Below the pieces are notes generated by a model. The model made no database searches. It saw nothing but the letters and a program-made list of their open reading frames with translations, and was not told the origin of the DNA. This document shows, piece by piece, positions 17,679 to 25,840 of a stretch of 64,000 nucleotides of DNA. How positions within the stretch are numbered: the stretch's first letter is position 1; each line of letters begins with the position of its first letter. Source of the stretch: an uncultured Lachnospiraceae bacterium (GTDB lineage: Bacteria > Bacillota > Clostridia > Lachnospirales > Lachnospiraceae); assembly GCA_947176505.1 (NCBI GenBank), contig CAMWQW010000006.1, forward strand, positions 116,705 to 180,704, in the 5' to 3' direction. The position numbers and the translations under genes were made by a program.

Positions 17679-18206
17679 TTATGCTTCTGCAGGTATGGAA
17701 AATTCGCATCCACAGAAAAAAGCTGTAATCATCATCTCGAGGGATTGCTGTGTATAATTACGAAATTTAAAATTATAATACAAGAGCTTTAGAAATATCA
17801 TAAGTCTTGAATTCTTGCTGTCAGGACTTATTTTAGCCTCTCTCAGCATCTTTGAAATTAATATACATGTGAATACCTTTTCATTTATGTAAAGATATTC
17901 ATAGGGCATACTGTTATCTGTGACCTGAATTGGCTTATCACGAAGAAGCCAAAATGTCTCGTAACCGTAGATTTTATCCTCGTTAGTACGCTCAATGCCT
18001 TCAAACTCTTTCAAGCGGTCTACATCTTCAAAATAATTTAACACTGCTTGTCCCAGTAGGTCAGTGTTAATATACACTTTATCCAAAATACCTAGTCCTT
18101 CCAGAACGTCTTGTATCTGCATGAGCAAGTTCATGTATCGTTTCTCAAAGTCATATTTATTCAGCAGATATAGGATATGCTCCCGTTCTTTCTCTTTGGA
18201 ATCCAT
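17679..18206 (-). CDS. Unknown protein of the RelA/SpoT-like operon
   Basis: The 175-residue, helix-rich protein (MDSKEKEREHILYLLNKYDF...) ends 26 bases before the RelA/SpoT-like start. It has no membrane segment or recognised motif; the C-terminal SLEMMITAFFCGCEFSIP contains two Cys. In position it could be an antitoxin or partner of the downstream nucleotide synthetase. ATG 18206 is preceded by AAGGAGA. Confidence 0.5.
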   Translation of the reverse strand: MDSKEKEREHILYLLNKYDFEKRYMNLLMQIQDVLEGLGILDKVYINTDLLGQAVLNYFEDVDRLKEFEGIERTNEDKIYGYETFWLLRDKPIQVTDNSMPYEYLYINEKVFTCILISKMLREAKISPDSKNSRLMIFLKLLYYNFKFRNYTQQSLEMMITAFFCGCEFSIPAEA

Positions 18207-18219
18207 TCCGGTTCTCCTT

Positions 18220-18408
18220 TCACTTCATTTTTTTGAATGCTTCGAAAAGTGCACTCTTAGTAAATTCCCTGACAGCCTCGGTGTCACGCTCCTCCTTCGT
18301 ATCAGAATAATTCACTCCATCGTTTTTAGCACGTTCTAAGGGATAGCCACCAGCCGCTAGCTTAGCCACATAAGATTTAGCGGCTGCGCTTTCGTCAATT
18401 CTTGTCAT
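18220..18408 (-). CDS. Small protein at head of the RelA/SpoT-like operon
   Basis: The 62-residue product (MTRIDESAAAKSYVAKLAAGG...) is rich in alanine and charged residues and ends in FTKSALFEAFKKMK. It lies 13 bases before the next gene and 173 bases after the VgrG gene stop. AGAGAG precedes ATG 18408. The stretch upstream is AT-rich and may hold a promoter of its own. Function unknown. Confidence 0.5.
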   Translation of the reverse strand: MTRIDESAAAKSYVAKLAAGGYPLERAKNDGVNYSDTKEERDTEAVREFTKSALFEAFKKMK

Positions 18409-18581
18409 AAAATCTTTTCTCTCTTTCTTTATAATCCTCTATATCTATTATTCCAATAACCTATTTTATTTTACTTCATACAAATATTTTTTTCAATCAT
18501 ATCTTACGAAAACATTAGTCTTTTTATACTTCTTATTCAAACCTTGATACAAATCCCATTGCTTTATACCACTCCTCCCAC

Positions 18582-19973
18582 CTACTGTATCCTAAACTCC
18601 CCGCCAGTAAAATATATATCATCACTCAGTGTCATTGTTGTTCCACCCTGTCTCACCTGTACGATATCTTCCGCCGCTATCAACAAAGATGCCGAATCAC
18701 TGGCTATTGTCATATTATCTTCCGCCTGAATCAGTATATCCTTATCACTTGTCACCGTGATACCTTCTTTATCATTCAACTCTACCATCATTCCTTGATT
18801 ATTTGTCATCAAAATCGAATCCGGTGTAAACAGTATTTCCTTTCCGTATTTGGTCTTAAAAGATTTATAATCCGGATTCTGCCTTGCAGCGTCAGTCTCT
18901 TTATGTACGGAACTAACCACCAGACATCTGTTTTCCTCGTCTGGCACATACAACCGCACGGCGTCTCCCACTTCCGGCATACTGTACCACCCTGTTCCGT
19001 CCGGAGAAGAATATACCGTAGCATAAGAAAACCATTTCTTCCCATCGAACGCCTTCCATTCATCCCCCTCTATATCAATCTGCACGGTATCTTTCTGCAC
19101 TCCTGTGACCTCCGCCTCAAAAGAACATCCCGCTATTCCCTGATGCTGTACCGTAAGCGTCTGCAATCCTTCTTTTCTCTTAAGACGGTACTCATGTACA
19201 CATTCAGCTCCGATATAACGCGTCCTGATGTCATAGATATAGTACTTTCCGCCTTCATATATCATGAAATCGCCCAGTTGATAGATTTCCCTGTCAGTGA
19301 CAGACAAGGTCAACATATCCGTCATCTGCAAGTCCTTTACACCGTTGCGCACCTTCTGCTGATACTCACAGGCATCCAACGCAAGCGTAATATCCGGTGA
19401 CTTCCGGTTCTGCTCTATGCCTTCCTTCAATCCGACTGTATAGCAACATCCCTTCTGCAATGCATCAGATACGATATACCTGTTGTGCAGACTCGCAAGG
19501 CGTTTCAAAAATTCCCAGTCTGTCTCACGGTACTGCATCAACACGCCCTCTGTCCTGTCACTCTCCCCCTCCACATAGTTCACCTTTCCTTCTTTATAAG
19601 TGTCGGTTATTTTGTGAAAAAGCAGACTGCATATCGTGTCCTTATTTTGAAATACTCTGTAATGCTCTTTATCATCCATTAATACAGTGCCGCTCTTGGC
19701 TTCCAATCGAAGTATCGTCTCATACCCATCCTGTCCCATGGCAAAGCCAGTCACGATACCATAAAAAAGTACTGCGCTCGTTCCCGTCTCTCCTTCCGCA
19801 GTCACTTTCAGCCATGTATCTGCAGCCAGTATACTTAGATATTCTTCCTTCCTATCATCTTTTATCCGTATACTGATTTTGGCATCCGCATGGCAGTTAA
19901 GACCTTTATGAATCTCCACATTTTGTAACGCCACATATTCAAACGGCTCAATCTTTAACTGATAGTCTCTCAT
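18582..19973 (-). CDS. VgrG-like spike protein (no toxin tail)
   Basis: The 463-residue protein overlaps the end of the adaptor gene and starts at ATG 19973 with GGAGG upstream. It has the gp27-like segment (MQYRETDWEFLKRLASLHNR), the gp5-like OB-fold (WFSYATVYSSPDGTGWYSMPEVGDAVRLYVP) and a beta-repeat needle (MTNNQGMMVELNDKEGITVT), closely similar to 14468-15823. There is no C-terminal toxin. The expected X-Y-DUF4280 genes do not follow; instead the RelA/SpoT-like operon does, so the module seems truncated. Confidence 0.87.
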   Translation of the reverse strand: MRDYQLKIEPFEYVALQNVEIHKGLNCHADAKISIRIKDDRKEEYLSILAADTWLKVTAEGETGTSAVLFYGIVTGFAMGQDGYETILRLEAKSGTVLMDDKEHYRVFQNKDTICSLLFHKITDTYKEGKVNYVEGESDRTEGVLMQYRETDWEFLKRLASLHNRYIVSDALQKGCCYTVGLKEGIEQNRKSPDITLALDACEYQQKVRNGVKDLQMTDMLTLSVTDREIYQLGDFMIYEGGKYYIYDIRTRYIGAECVHEYRLKRKEGLQTLTVQHQGIAGCSFEAEVTGVQKDTVQIDIEGDEWKAFDGKKWFSYATVYSSPDGTGWYSMPEVGDAVRLYVPDEENRCLVVSSVHKETDAARQNPDYKSFKTKYGKEILFTPDSILMTNNQGMMVELNDKEGITVTSDKDILIQAEDNMTIASDSASLLIAAEDIVQVRQGGTTMTLSDDIYFTGGEFRIQ

Positions 19974-20538
19974 GATATCCTCCTTCTTCCTCTATGGTTT
20001 CCAGCACTCTGAGTACCGTCGGTTTCCATCTGTCGTACTTGGAAAAACTACAATGAAAATTTCCTAGAATCAGTTGTCCTTGTATCTCAAAAAGAAAAAG
20101 TAAGCAGTATAGACTTCCGTCTAAGCAGAATGTTTTACAGTCCATCCATGACACTGGAACTTCTCCTGTCTTAACTGTTCCCATATCGTAAAAAACAGCC
20201 TGTTTCCATGCTTTCTGCATATCCTGCCGCAGTCTTTCCACCCCTTGTTCCAGATTCTGCATTTCATCCGCCTGTCCGACAAGATTGAAAGTAAATGTTG
20301 CGTCGGAATTTCCATCCGCTATGATTATCTCAGGCATCATGGCATTTCTATATTTGATCAGGCGTTCCCTCTGCTTCATAGCGTGCATGCATGACGGAAG
20401 TCTGATTGTACATAGTCCATCATATAATATAACCCTCTTAAATTCCTTTTGTTCCCCCACAAGCGCATCCGGCTGCTCTTGTCTGCATTTTCTTCTGAGC
20501 TCTAATATAAGTTTGTCCGGATAGGCATCCTGCTTCAT
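19948..20538 (-). CDS. DcrB/Eag-like adaptor
   Basis: The 196-residue protein (start ATG 20538 ten bases after GGGGAG; ATG 20547 is an alternative) has the same build as the other adaptors: a short leader, a strand segment IRLPSCMHAMKQRERLIKYR, SDATFTFNLVGQADEMQNLE, then VSWMDCKTFCLDGSLYCLLF and LGNFHCSF near the end. It overlaps the start of the VgrG gene by 26 bases, which indicates coupled translation and a function on that VgrG or its cargo. Confidence 0.7.
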   Translation of the reverse strand: MKQDAYPDKLILELRRKCRQEQPDALVGEQKEFKRVILYDGLCTIRLPSCMHAMKQRERLIKYRNAMMPEIIIADGNSDATFTFNLVGQADEMQNLEQGVERLRQDMQKAWKQAVFYDMGTVKTGEVPVSWMDCKTFCLDGSLYCLLFLFEIQGQLILGNFHCSFSKYDRWKPTVLRVLETIEEEGGYHERLSVKD

Positions 20539-20810
20539 AGTCTTCATTCTCCCCAATATCTTGTTTTAATCCCAGTAAAACAATTTCACAAATTCCTTAT
20601 ATGTAATAAAATACTTAATGCTTTTTAAATATAAAACCTTCCTTTGCCATCTATAGTCTGCCCTTATGGAAGAGTTGTGATTTTGTTATGCCATTTGTTG
20701 TCAGACATATATTCTTACTAATTTCATGTATCATTTACCTTTTTCATCTGCCCACATTATCCTCTTTTTAGCAGTTCTAAATAATAATGCATTTCTACTG
20801 GTCACAAAAC

Positions 20811-20954
20811 TTATATTCGTTTCAATCCAGTATTCACAATATGTATCTCACCGTCTTCTGCAATAATAGTCGAGTGGTAATATTCCTCCTCATGAGATAA
20901 TGCAATTAATTCTTCTGCCATTAGTCGCATCCTTCCATACAAATTATTAGTCAT
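20811..20954 (-). CDS. Small protein translationally coupled to the immunity gene
   Basis: A 47-codon frame opens at ATG 20954, overlapping the stop codon of the upstream gene in the arrangement ATGACTAA. It encodes RMRLMAEELIALSHEEEYYH followed by STIIAEDGEIHIVNTGL. Coupling and sensible composition favour a real gene, but it may be the remaining end of a longer one. The following 250 bases up to the adaptor start hold nothing I recognise. Confidence 0.4.
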   Translation of the reverse strand: MTNNLYGRMRLMAEELIALSHEEEYYHSTIIAEDGEIHIVNTGLKRI

Positions 20955-22251
20955 ACCACGGGTCTACTTTCAGATACTCATAAATCTCTGGAAGGGGTAT
21001 CTCAATATCGGCGAGAGATTCCGAATCTAATAGAATCAATTTGCCCCTATACAGATAAAATGTAAGCCAGTCATTTTGGTAATGCTGCATTGCTAATTTC
21101 CCCGTGTAATACATATCCTCTAAATTTTCTCTTTCCGTCCTTACCAAGCCGTTAAACTGTTCTATATTGTCTGATTTAACCGTCCAACCGTATTCAAACA
21201 CCATCCAATTTTTCAGTCCCTCAACTTCCATCAAATCATCCAGCATAACTCGTTCTCCTGCCTGTATATCAATTATTACCGGCAAATCGCAGATTTCATC
21301 ATCCCACTTCCCATGACTATCTGTCGGAATTGAATATACGATAGATAACCATCTGGCAGATTTATATGAGACAAATATCCTTGTCTCATCAAACAAATAC
21401 TGCCTCCTATCTGTGTCATCTTCCCATCCCTTATTTTCAATACACGCCCTCAGCCCCTCCTGTAGGTGCTCGTTAATTCTATTTTGTATCATTTTATCCG
21501 CTAAACCTGTCACTTCCACTGTTGGAAAAACTGTCCCATCACATTCACTCTGAATCTCGTGTAATGTGTATCCTCTTTCACTTTGGAGAGCATCTTGCTC
21601 TTCTACGGTTTTCTCCCAGCTTTCCTCCATCTCTTTATAGAGATTTCCCCATTCTCCAGAATTTAGTACTTCACCGGGATACTCCAGCAGTTTTTCTTTT
21701 TTCAAATCTAAAGTGAAATACAGATTCTCCCACTCATAATCCTCCGAAAATGATGCACGTGGAATATAATGCCAACATAAATACCTGTTAGAACGATAAT
21801 CTACATGCATCTTCACCATTTTCCACCACTCCTTTTCTCTCCCACTCGGTAATCTTTCCATTCCCTCTTCAACCAGCATCTGATTAATCCGATTTTCACG
21901 CTCCTTATCATCTGGTATCTCTATCTGCAAAATCCCCATGCCATATCTGTTTTCATCATAAAATCCCTCCGAAGTTAAATGCTCTGGAGAATAATCTACC
22001 CACTCGCATGTGAAAAAATAAGACGGTTCTTCTGCTTCCTCCTGATTCTGTACCACCTGTGAAGCCTCTTCTGATTCTGTGAAATCAGTCCATACTTCAT
22101 TGGAGTCACTTTCTTTTGGTGAAACATTCTCCTCTATTTCCGCCATTTCAAAAGAATAATTATCAATTGTTTCCCCATATATATATATAAGAACCGCTAA
22201 CACTATCGCAACTCCCATAATTAACAAAATATTTAATATCTTTTTTGGCAT
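20947..22251 (-). CDS. Membrane-anchored RsiV/PdaC-like protein, probable muramidase immunity
   Basis: The 434-residue protein has an N-terminal membrane anchor (ILLIMGVAIVLAVLIYIYG) and an extracytoplasmic part with two similar halves. Each half has a helix of the type NRINxxLxEG followed by strands of the type IVYSIPTDSHGKWDDE...VIIDIQAGERVMLDDLM, the layout of DUF4163/DUF3298 domains in RsiV and PdaC. RsiV is known to bind lysozyme. The gene directly follows an effector with a GH19-like muramidase domain, so a lysozyme-binding immunity role is a specific inference. A Glu/Ser-rich spacer (about 35-75) separates anchor and domains. Confidence 0.65.
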   Translation of the reverse strand: MPKKILNILLIMGVAIVLAVLIYIYGETIDNYSFEMAEIEENVSPKESDSNEVWTDFTESEEASQVVQNQEEAEEPSYFFTCEWVDYSPEHLTSEGFYDENRYGMGILQIEIPDDKERENRINQMLVEEGMERLPSGREKEWWKMVKMHVDYRSNRYLCWHYIPRASFSEDYEWENLYFTLDLKKEKLLEYPGEVLNSGEWGNLYKEMEESWEKTVEEQDALQSERGYTLHEIQSECDGTVFPTVEVTGLADKMIQNRINEHLQEGLRACIENKGWEDDTDRRQYLFDETRIFVSYKSARWLSIVYSIPTDSHGKWDDEICDLPVIIDIQAGERVMLDDLMEVEGLKNWMVFEYGWTVKSDNIEQFNGLVRTERENLEDMYYTGKLAMQHYQNDWLTFYLYRGKLILLDSESLADIEIPLPEIYEYLKVDPWYD

Positions 22252-22315
22252 GATGCATCCCTTTCACCTTGAAATAACAATAAATACACTAACAATGAAA
22301 TTCATACATATTATT

Positions 22316-23872
22316 TTATCCTCCATTTTTCATCTGTTCCTCCACATCTTGCCATTTGCTGCTTCTTGCTTCCCAACCATTAGGAAGCGGGAATTCCTTT
22401 CCATTCGCAGATAATTTATTTTGATTTAGATTAGTCGTATAGCTTCCTCCTTCTTTTATACTTCTCAATGTGTCATCAATTCCGTCTACATATCCATTAA
22501 CAAAATATTGTGTGACGAGAAACATCCCTTCCGAAGCACCATTTTTTTCCACATATGCGTTCAGATTTCCCTCTCCTGTCTTTCCCACATTCGTCCAATA
22601 CCATACTGCAGCCTCTATCGGATAATTATTTCCTATATATGTTGCCTTATCTTTCTCAGCAAATGAATCTCCCATATCTGCCAAGAATCTTTCCTGTTCC
22701 TCCCTGCCTGTTAACTGAATATAACCTGCGCCTCGCTCCCACCATTCATAGTCCCCAATAGTATTACCATTCGCTATGACATTGGCTTTATATTTCTTCC
22801 ATACTTCTTCTATGGTGTTATTTTTTATCGCATTCAACAGTTTATCTCCCCCTTCAAACTTAACAGTACAGTTTTCACTCTCAACCAGCATCGTAGCAAG
22901 CATCATATAGGCACTCTCCCTTGAAGTTACCCCAAATCTCGTCATTGCATTATTTAATTTTCTAAGATCCTCTTCTGATACCTTCCTCCAACCACATGCC
23001 TTCAATTGTTCTAAAGTGAACTGAAATCCTGTGGTCTGCTCCTCCTCTATCGATATCATTTCCTGCCCTGACCATGTAAAAGTAATAATTCCACCTCGTG
23101 TACATAAAAGTGTAGATAACCTTGTCAGCCCTTCTTCTTGTCCTCCTTCTGTATTCCAATTCATCGTATGATGATGTTCATCATGGCTACACTGCTCCTC
23201 ATCTTCCTGCTCATTATCGCTGTTTTCCATAAGACTCTCCATACACATTGGATTCACCCATTGTGTATCTGGCTTCATAAGACAGTAACAAGTCCCATAT
23301 ATTTTAGCCCTTCCTTTTCTTTTATTAATTTCCAACACATCTGAGTCTCTCATAATCTTACAATTGCCCATGCTTATGAGATTTGCAACATCTTTACCCT
23401 CTTTCATATTTTCCTTTTCTATCTTATCCCGCAGACAACTTCGATCTGAAATGGTTGCAAATCTTAGTCCGTTAGCGTGCTGCTTTGAATTAATAGCATG
23501 AAACCTTCCAATTTCTATCTCATTCGAATCTAATTCAATGCAGGGTAGAGAAACACCATTCTCTGGCAAATCATAATTAATTTCTGCAGAACCCCCTTCT
23601 CCCTTAATTCCCAGCTTTCCATCCCAATAATACATCTGTACCGGCTTATTACTCATCTGGTCACATGTCACACTGGCACCTTCAACTACATAATTATTCT
23701 CATCATTAATATAATCTGCCAACAATTCTTCCAAACGCTCTTTCACATAATCTGGCATCTCTGTCATAGCCGCGGCATCTACACCGGGACATTCTCTCAG
23801 TCCACTATCCCAGTCCATTTCTTCATCTAAATCTAACAGCAACTCCTTCTGTTTACTCTCTATATCTTCCAT
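22316..23872 (-). CDS. DUF4280 (PAAR-like) effector with GH19-like muramidase domain
   Basis: The 518-residue protein has a DUF4280-type N-terminal region (YVVEGASVTCDQMSN, HANGLRFATISDRSC, YGTCYCLMKPDTQWVN, LSTLLCTRGGIITFTWSGQ; to about 270) and a C-terminal lysozyme-fold domain of GH19 type: LKACGWRKVSEEDLRKLN, LATMLVESENC with Glu331 as likely catalytic acid, GAGYIQLTGREEQERFL (381-397) and YPIEAAVWYWTNVGK. GH19 enzymes cut chitin or peptidoglycan; here peptidoglycan of a competing cell is the probable substrate. Preceded by adaptor, X and Y genes and followed by its immunity candidate. Confidence 0.8.
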   Translation of the reverse strand: MEDIESKQKELLLDLDEEMDWDSGLRECPGVDAAAMTEMPDYVKERLEELLADYINDENNYVVEGASVTCDQMSNKPVQMYYWDGKLGIKGEGGSAEINYDLPENGVSLPCIELDSNEIEIGRFHAINSKQHANGLRFATISDRSCLRDKIEKENMKEGKDVANLISMGNCKIMRDSDVLEINKRKGRAKIYGTCYCLMKPDTQWVNPMCMESLMENSDNEQEDEEQCSHDEHHHTMNWNTEGGQEEGLTRLSTLLCTRGGIITFTWSGQEMISIEEEQTTGFQFTLEQLKACGWRKVSEEDLRKLNNAMTRFGVTSRESAYMMLATMLVESENCTVKFEGGDKLLNAIKNNTIEEVWKKYKANVIANGNTIGDYEWWERGAGYIQLTGREEQERFLADMGDSFAEKDKATYIGNNYPIEAAVWYWTNVGKTGEGNLNAYVEKNGASEGMFLVTQYFVNGYVDGIDDTLRSIKEGGSYTTNLNQNKLSANGKEFPLPNGWEARSSKWQDVEEQMKNGG

Positions 23873-23932
23873 ATATTAAACCTACCTCCGTATCATACTC
23901 TTTTCTTGACTTTTACATTGATACTCATTATC

Positions 23933-24460
23933 TTAATTCTCTTCTGTTTCCACCTCTGCAAGTGTTATCCCTCTTACTCTCCTGCGCAAAATGCTCTCAA
24001 CTAGGTCCTCCCTACCTATTACATACGGATGCGTAAAACCCTGTACTCTGAAAATAGGGCGCTTGTTCACGACTTCTTTTCGTAAAAGAATCTGTTTTAA
24101 TTCTGTCCTGCCTCTATTCCTCACTGTTTTATCCGACAAACAGTCTATTTCCTCCAAAAAGGGCATAAAATACGTCTGGTGCTCTCCGCTTTCATAATGT
24201 AACAGATAGATTGTCTTAAAATATATCTGCGGCATATACATTGCTATGACTCTTGCAAATATCTCGCTTACTAAAAGCAAAGGAGACACCATGATATCCG
24301 GATAAAACACTTCTCGGGGTATCTGCATATCCACTATGCAACAATTAGGTATCTTTTTTACATTAGCCTTGTTTGCATATCTGAGATCAATCGCCCTATT
24401 CTTATTAATATTGTAAGGAATCCTGTTCTTTTCATCTGTTTCAATCAGGAAATACTTCAT
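23933..24460 (-). CDS. Protein Y, member 2 (unnamed, paired with X)
   Basis: ATG 24460 follows GGAGAAAAACTAAG, one base after the X stop; the 175-residue product reads MKYFLIETDEKNRIPYN. Its last 60 residues align with the Y protein at 13295-13840 (PIFRVQGFTHPYVIGREDLV, ESILRRRVRGI), and the middle shares the pattern MPQIYFKTIYLLHYESGEHQTYFMPFLEEIDCL against MYEPHIIYKEIVLL...YYLPILEELECL (given in parts). Followed by the DUF4280-muramidase gene. Unknown function; likely part of effector loading. Confidence 0.7.
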   Translation of the reverse strand: MKYFLIETDEKNRIPYNINKNRAIDLRYANKANVKKIPNCCIVDMQIPREVFYPDIMVSPLLLVSEIFARVIAMYMPQIYFKTIYLLHYESGEHQTYFMPFLEEIDCLSDKTVRNRGRTELKQILLRKEVVNKRPIFRVQGFTHPYVIGREDLVESILRRRVRGITLAEVETEEN

Positions 24461-24461
24461 C

Positions 24462-25064
24462 TTAGTTTTTCTCCTTCGTACATAAAACCGCTGCGCTTCC
24501 CATATATTCCCCATAAACTATTTGGAAACCATCCGAAAGACAGGTTCCGCTCTCCGATACGGTACGCATAATCAGGCAGCTCAAGCTTTGAATAACCTTA
24601 CAAATAAGGGCATCATAATATTCCGTATACACCACGTTAACTTCCTCTAGCTCATAGTTCTGAATTCGTATAAACTCCTCATATACTTTCTGATGCAGAA
24701 ACTCTAAGTCTTCCTGATAATTATCCTGTAGCAGCCACAGAAAATAATGTTCCCCCGCTTCTTGTTCATCCAAATAAAATCCCTCATCCAATGTCTCTAT
24801 ACGAAGCATGAGTTTCCTAATATAAACGCTGCTTTGCAGGAAACTGCATACAAAATATGCAATCTTTCCCTTACAACCTCTTTTCTGCATATCGACTGTG
24901 CGTACAAGCATCTCCTGTATTATTTCTCGTAGCTCATTCCACATCACATTCCCATGTTCTTCCAGTTTCCTCTGAATCTCTCGACAGGAAACTTGGAAAC
25001 ATTCGTCCATATACGGTCGTATAAATTGAAGGATATCTTCTCTGCGGTCATACTTACGCTTCAT
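24462..25064 (-). CDS. Protein X, member 2 (unnamed, paired with Y)
   Basis: The 200-residue helical protein (MKRKYDRREDILQFIRPYMD...) follows the adaptor gene by 16 bases and ends one base before Y. It aligns with the X protein at 13837-14445 in the segment EIIQEMLVRTV through SSVYIRKLMLRIETLDEGFY and near the end (QIVYGEYMG). No membrane segment. Together with Y it forms a two-gene unit conserved at two places in this window. Confidence 0.68.
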   Translation of the reverse strand: MKRKYDRREDILQFIRPYMDECFQVSCREIQRKLEEHGNVMWNELREIIQEMLVRTVDMQKRGCKGKIAYFVCSFLQSSVYIRKLMLRIETLDEGFYLDEQEAGEHYFLWLLQDNYQEDLEFLHQKVYEEFIRIQNYELEEVNVVYTEYYDALICKVIQSLSCLIMRTVSESGTCLSDGFQIVYGEYMGSAAVLCTKEKN

Positions 25065-25080
25065 TCACTGTTCCCTGCTT

Positions 25081-25581
25081 TCATGAGTTTGCCAATACAT
25101 CTAACCGTATACTCTTTAATATCTCGACAAAAACCCTTCGGTCTTCTTCCATTCCTTCCGCCGGAAAATGATAGCTCCCAAGCATCATATTATCATTCAC
25201 TGGGAGAATAAACATACAATGCATACTGTCCTCTTTGATTCCTCCCGTAACAAAAGCAAACCAGCCAATTATGCCCGCATCTGCCTTAAGCTCTTTAGCC
25301 CATAACCGTATACTTTCCGGATATGCATGGCTAATCAGTCTCTGCATCTCCTTTATTGCCGGATATACCTGCATCTCCTGTAAAGGCTTGTCCAGCAAGT
25401 TGAATGTAATAATCCTGTTTCCTTCCGGATTGATATATATTTCCTGCGGTCTGGGACTGACGGGAAACTTCACCGTTAATACTTCGTCCGGCGGCTTCAT
25501 ATAATTTTCCGGAAGTTTTAGCTGTATCCTGCCCGCCAGACAGTTTACTTCCTGCCATCCGGCTTGTTCTCTGTACTCCAT
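25081..25581 (-). CDS. DcrB/Eag-like adaptor
   Basis: The most likely start is ATG 25581 (MEYREQAGWQEVNCLAGRI) with GGGAGGG upstream, giving 166 residues; a TTG at 25614 would extend it. It shares with the other adaptors the pattern PPDEVLTVKFPVSPRPQEIY, IITFNLLDKPLQ, IIGWFAFVTGGI and LGSYHFP. It precedes the X-Y-DUF4280 genes and follows a VgrG-like gene. Its first 250 bases overlap another open frame (25331-25786). Confidence 0.7.
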   Translation of the reverse strand: MEYREQAGWQEVNCLAGRIQLKLPENYMKPPDEVLTVKFPVSPRPQEIYINPEGNRIITFNLLDKPLQEMQVYPAIKEMQRLISHAYPESIRLWAKELKADAGIIGWFAFVTGGIKEDSMHCMFILPVNDNMMLGSYHFPAEGMEEDRRVFVEILKSIRLDVLANS

Positions 25582-25786
25582 CACTAGACTTTCCCTCCCA
25601 ATCCACTTGTTCAAAAGAAACCGGTATATCCCTCACATGCGCTATGACGTCACCGGGACATCCGCTTAATATGATCTGATTCATCTTACCGGCAGCATAA
25701 TTTTTTATATCAATGGCATTTAAACTGTTTATCTTATCAATAGCGGGATTTTTCCCGATACCACCGATCTTGACACTTTCACTCAT
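25331..25786 (-). CDS. Small protein overlapping the adaptor gene, unknown
   Basis: ATG 25786 opens a frame (MSESVKIGGIGKNPAIDKIN, then SLNAIDIKNYAAGKMNQIIL) 54 bases after the VgrG stop. The first 60 residues look like a real protein. The rest, from about 25610 down, lies out of frame inside the adaptor and is rich in Ser, Gly and Lys, so the true end may be near 25610 with a lost stop, or the overlap may be real. It could be a small spike accessory. Unrecognised. Confidence 0.45.
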   Translation of the reverse strand: MSESVKIGGIGKNPAIDKINSLNAIDIKNYAAGKMNQIILSGCPGDVIAHVRDIPVSFEQVDWEGKSSDGVQRTSRMAGSKLSGGQDTAKTSGKLYEAAGRSINGEVSRQSQTAGNIYQSGRKQDYYIQLAGQAFTGDAGISGNKGDAETD

Positions 25787-25840
25787 ATGCCTTACCTTCC
25801 TTCCATTCATACTTGAAGGCTGTACCCCGCCTTGCTTTCA

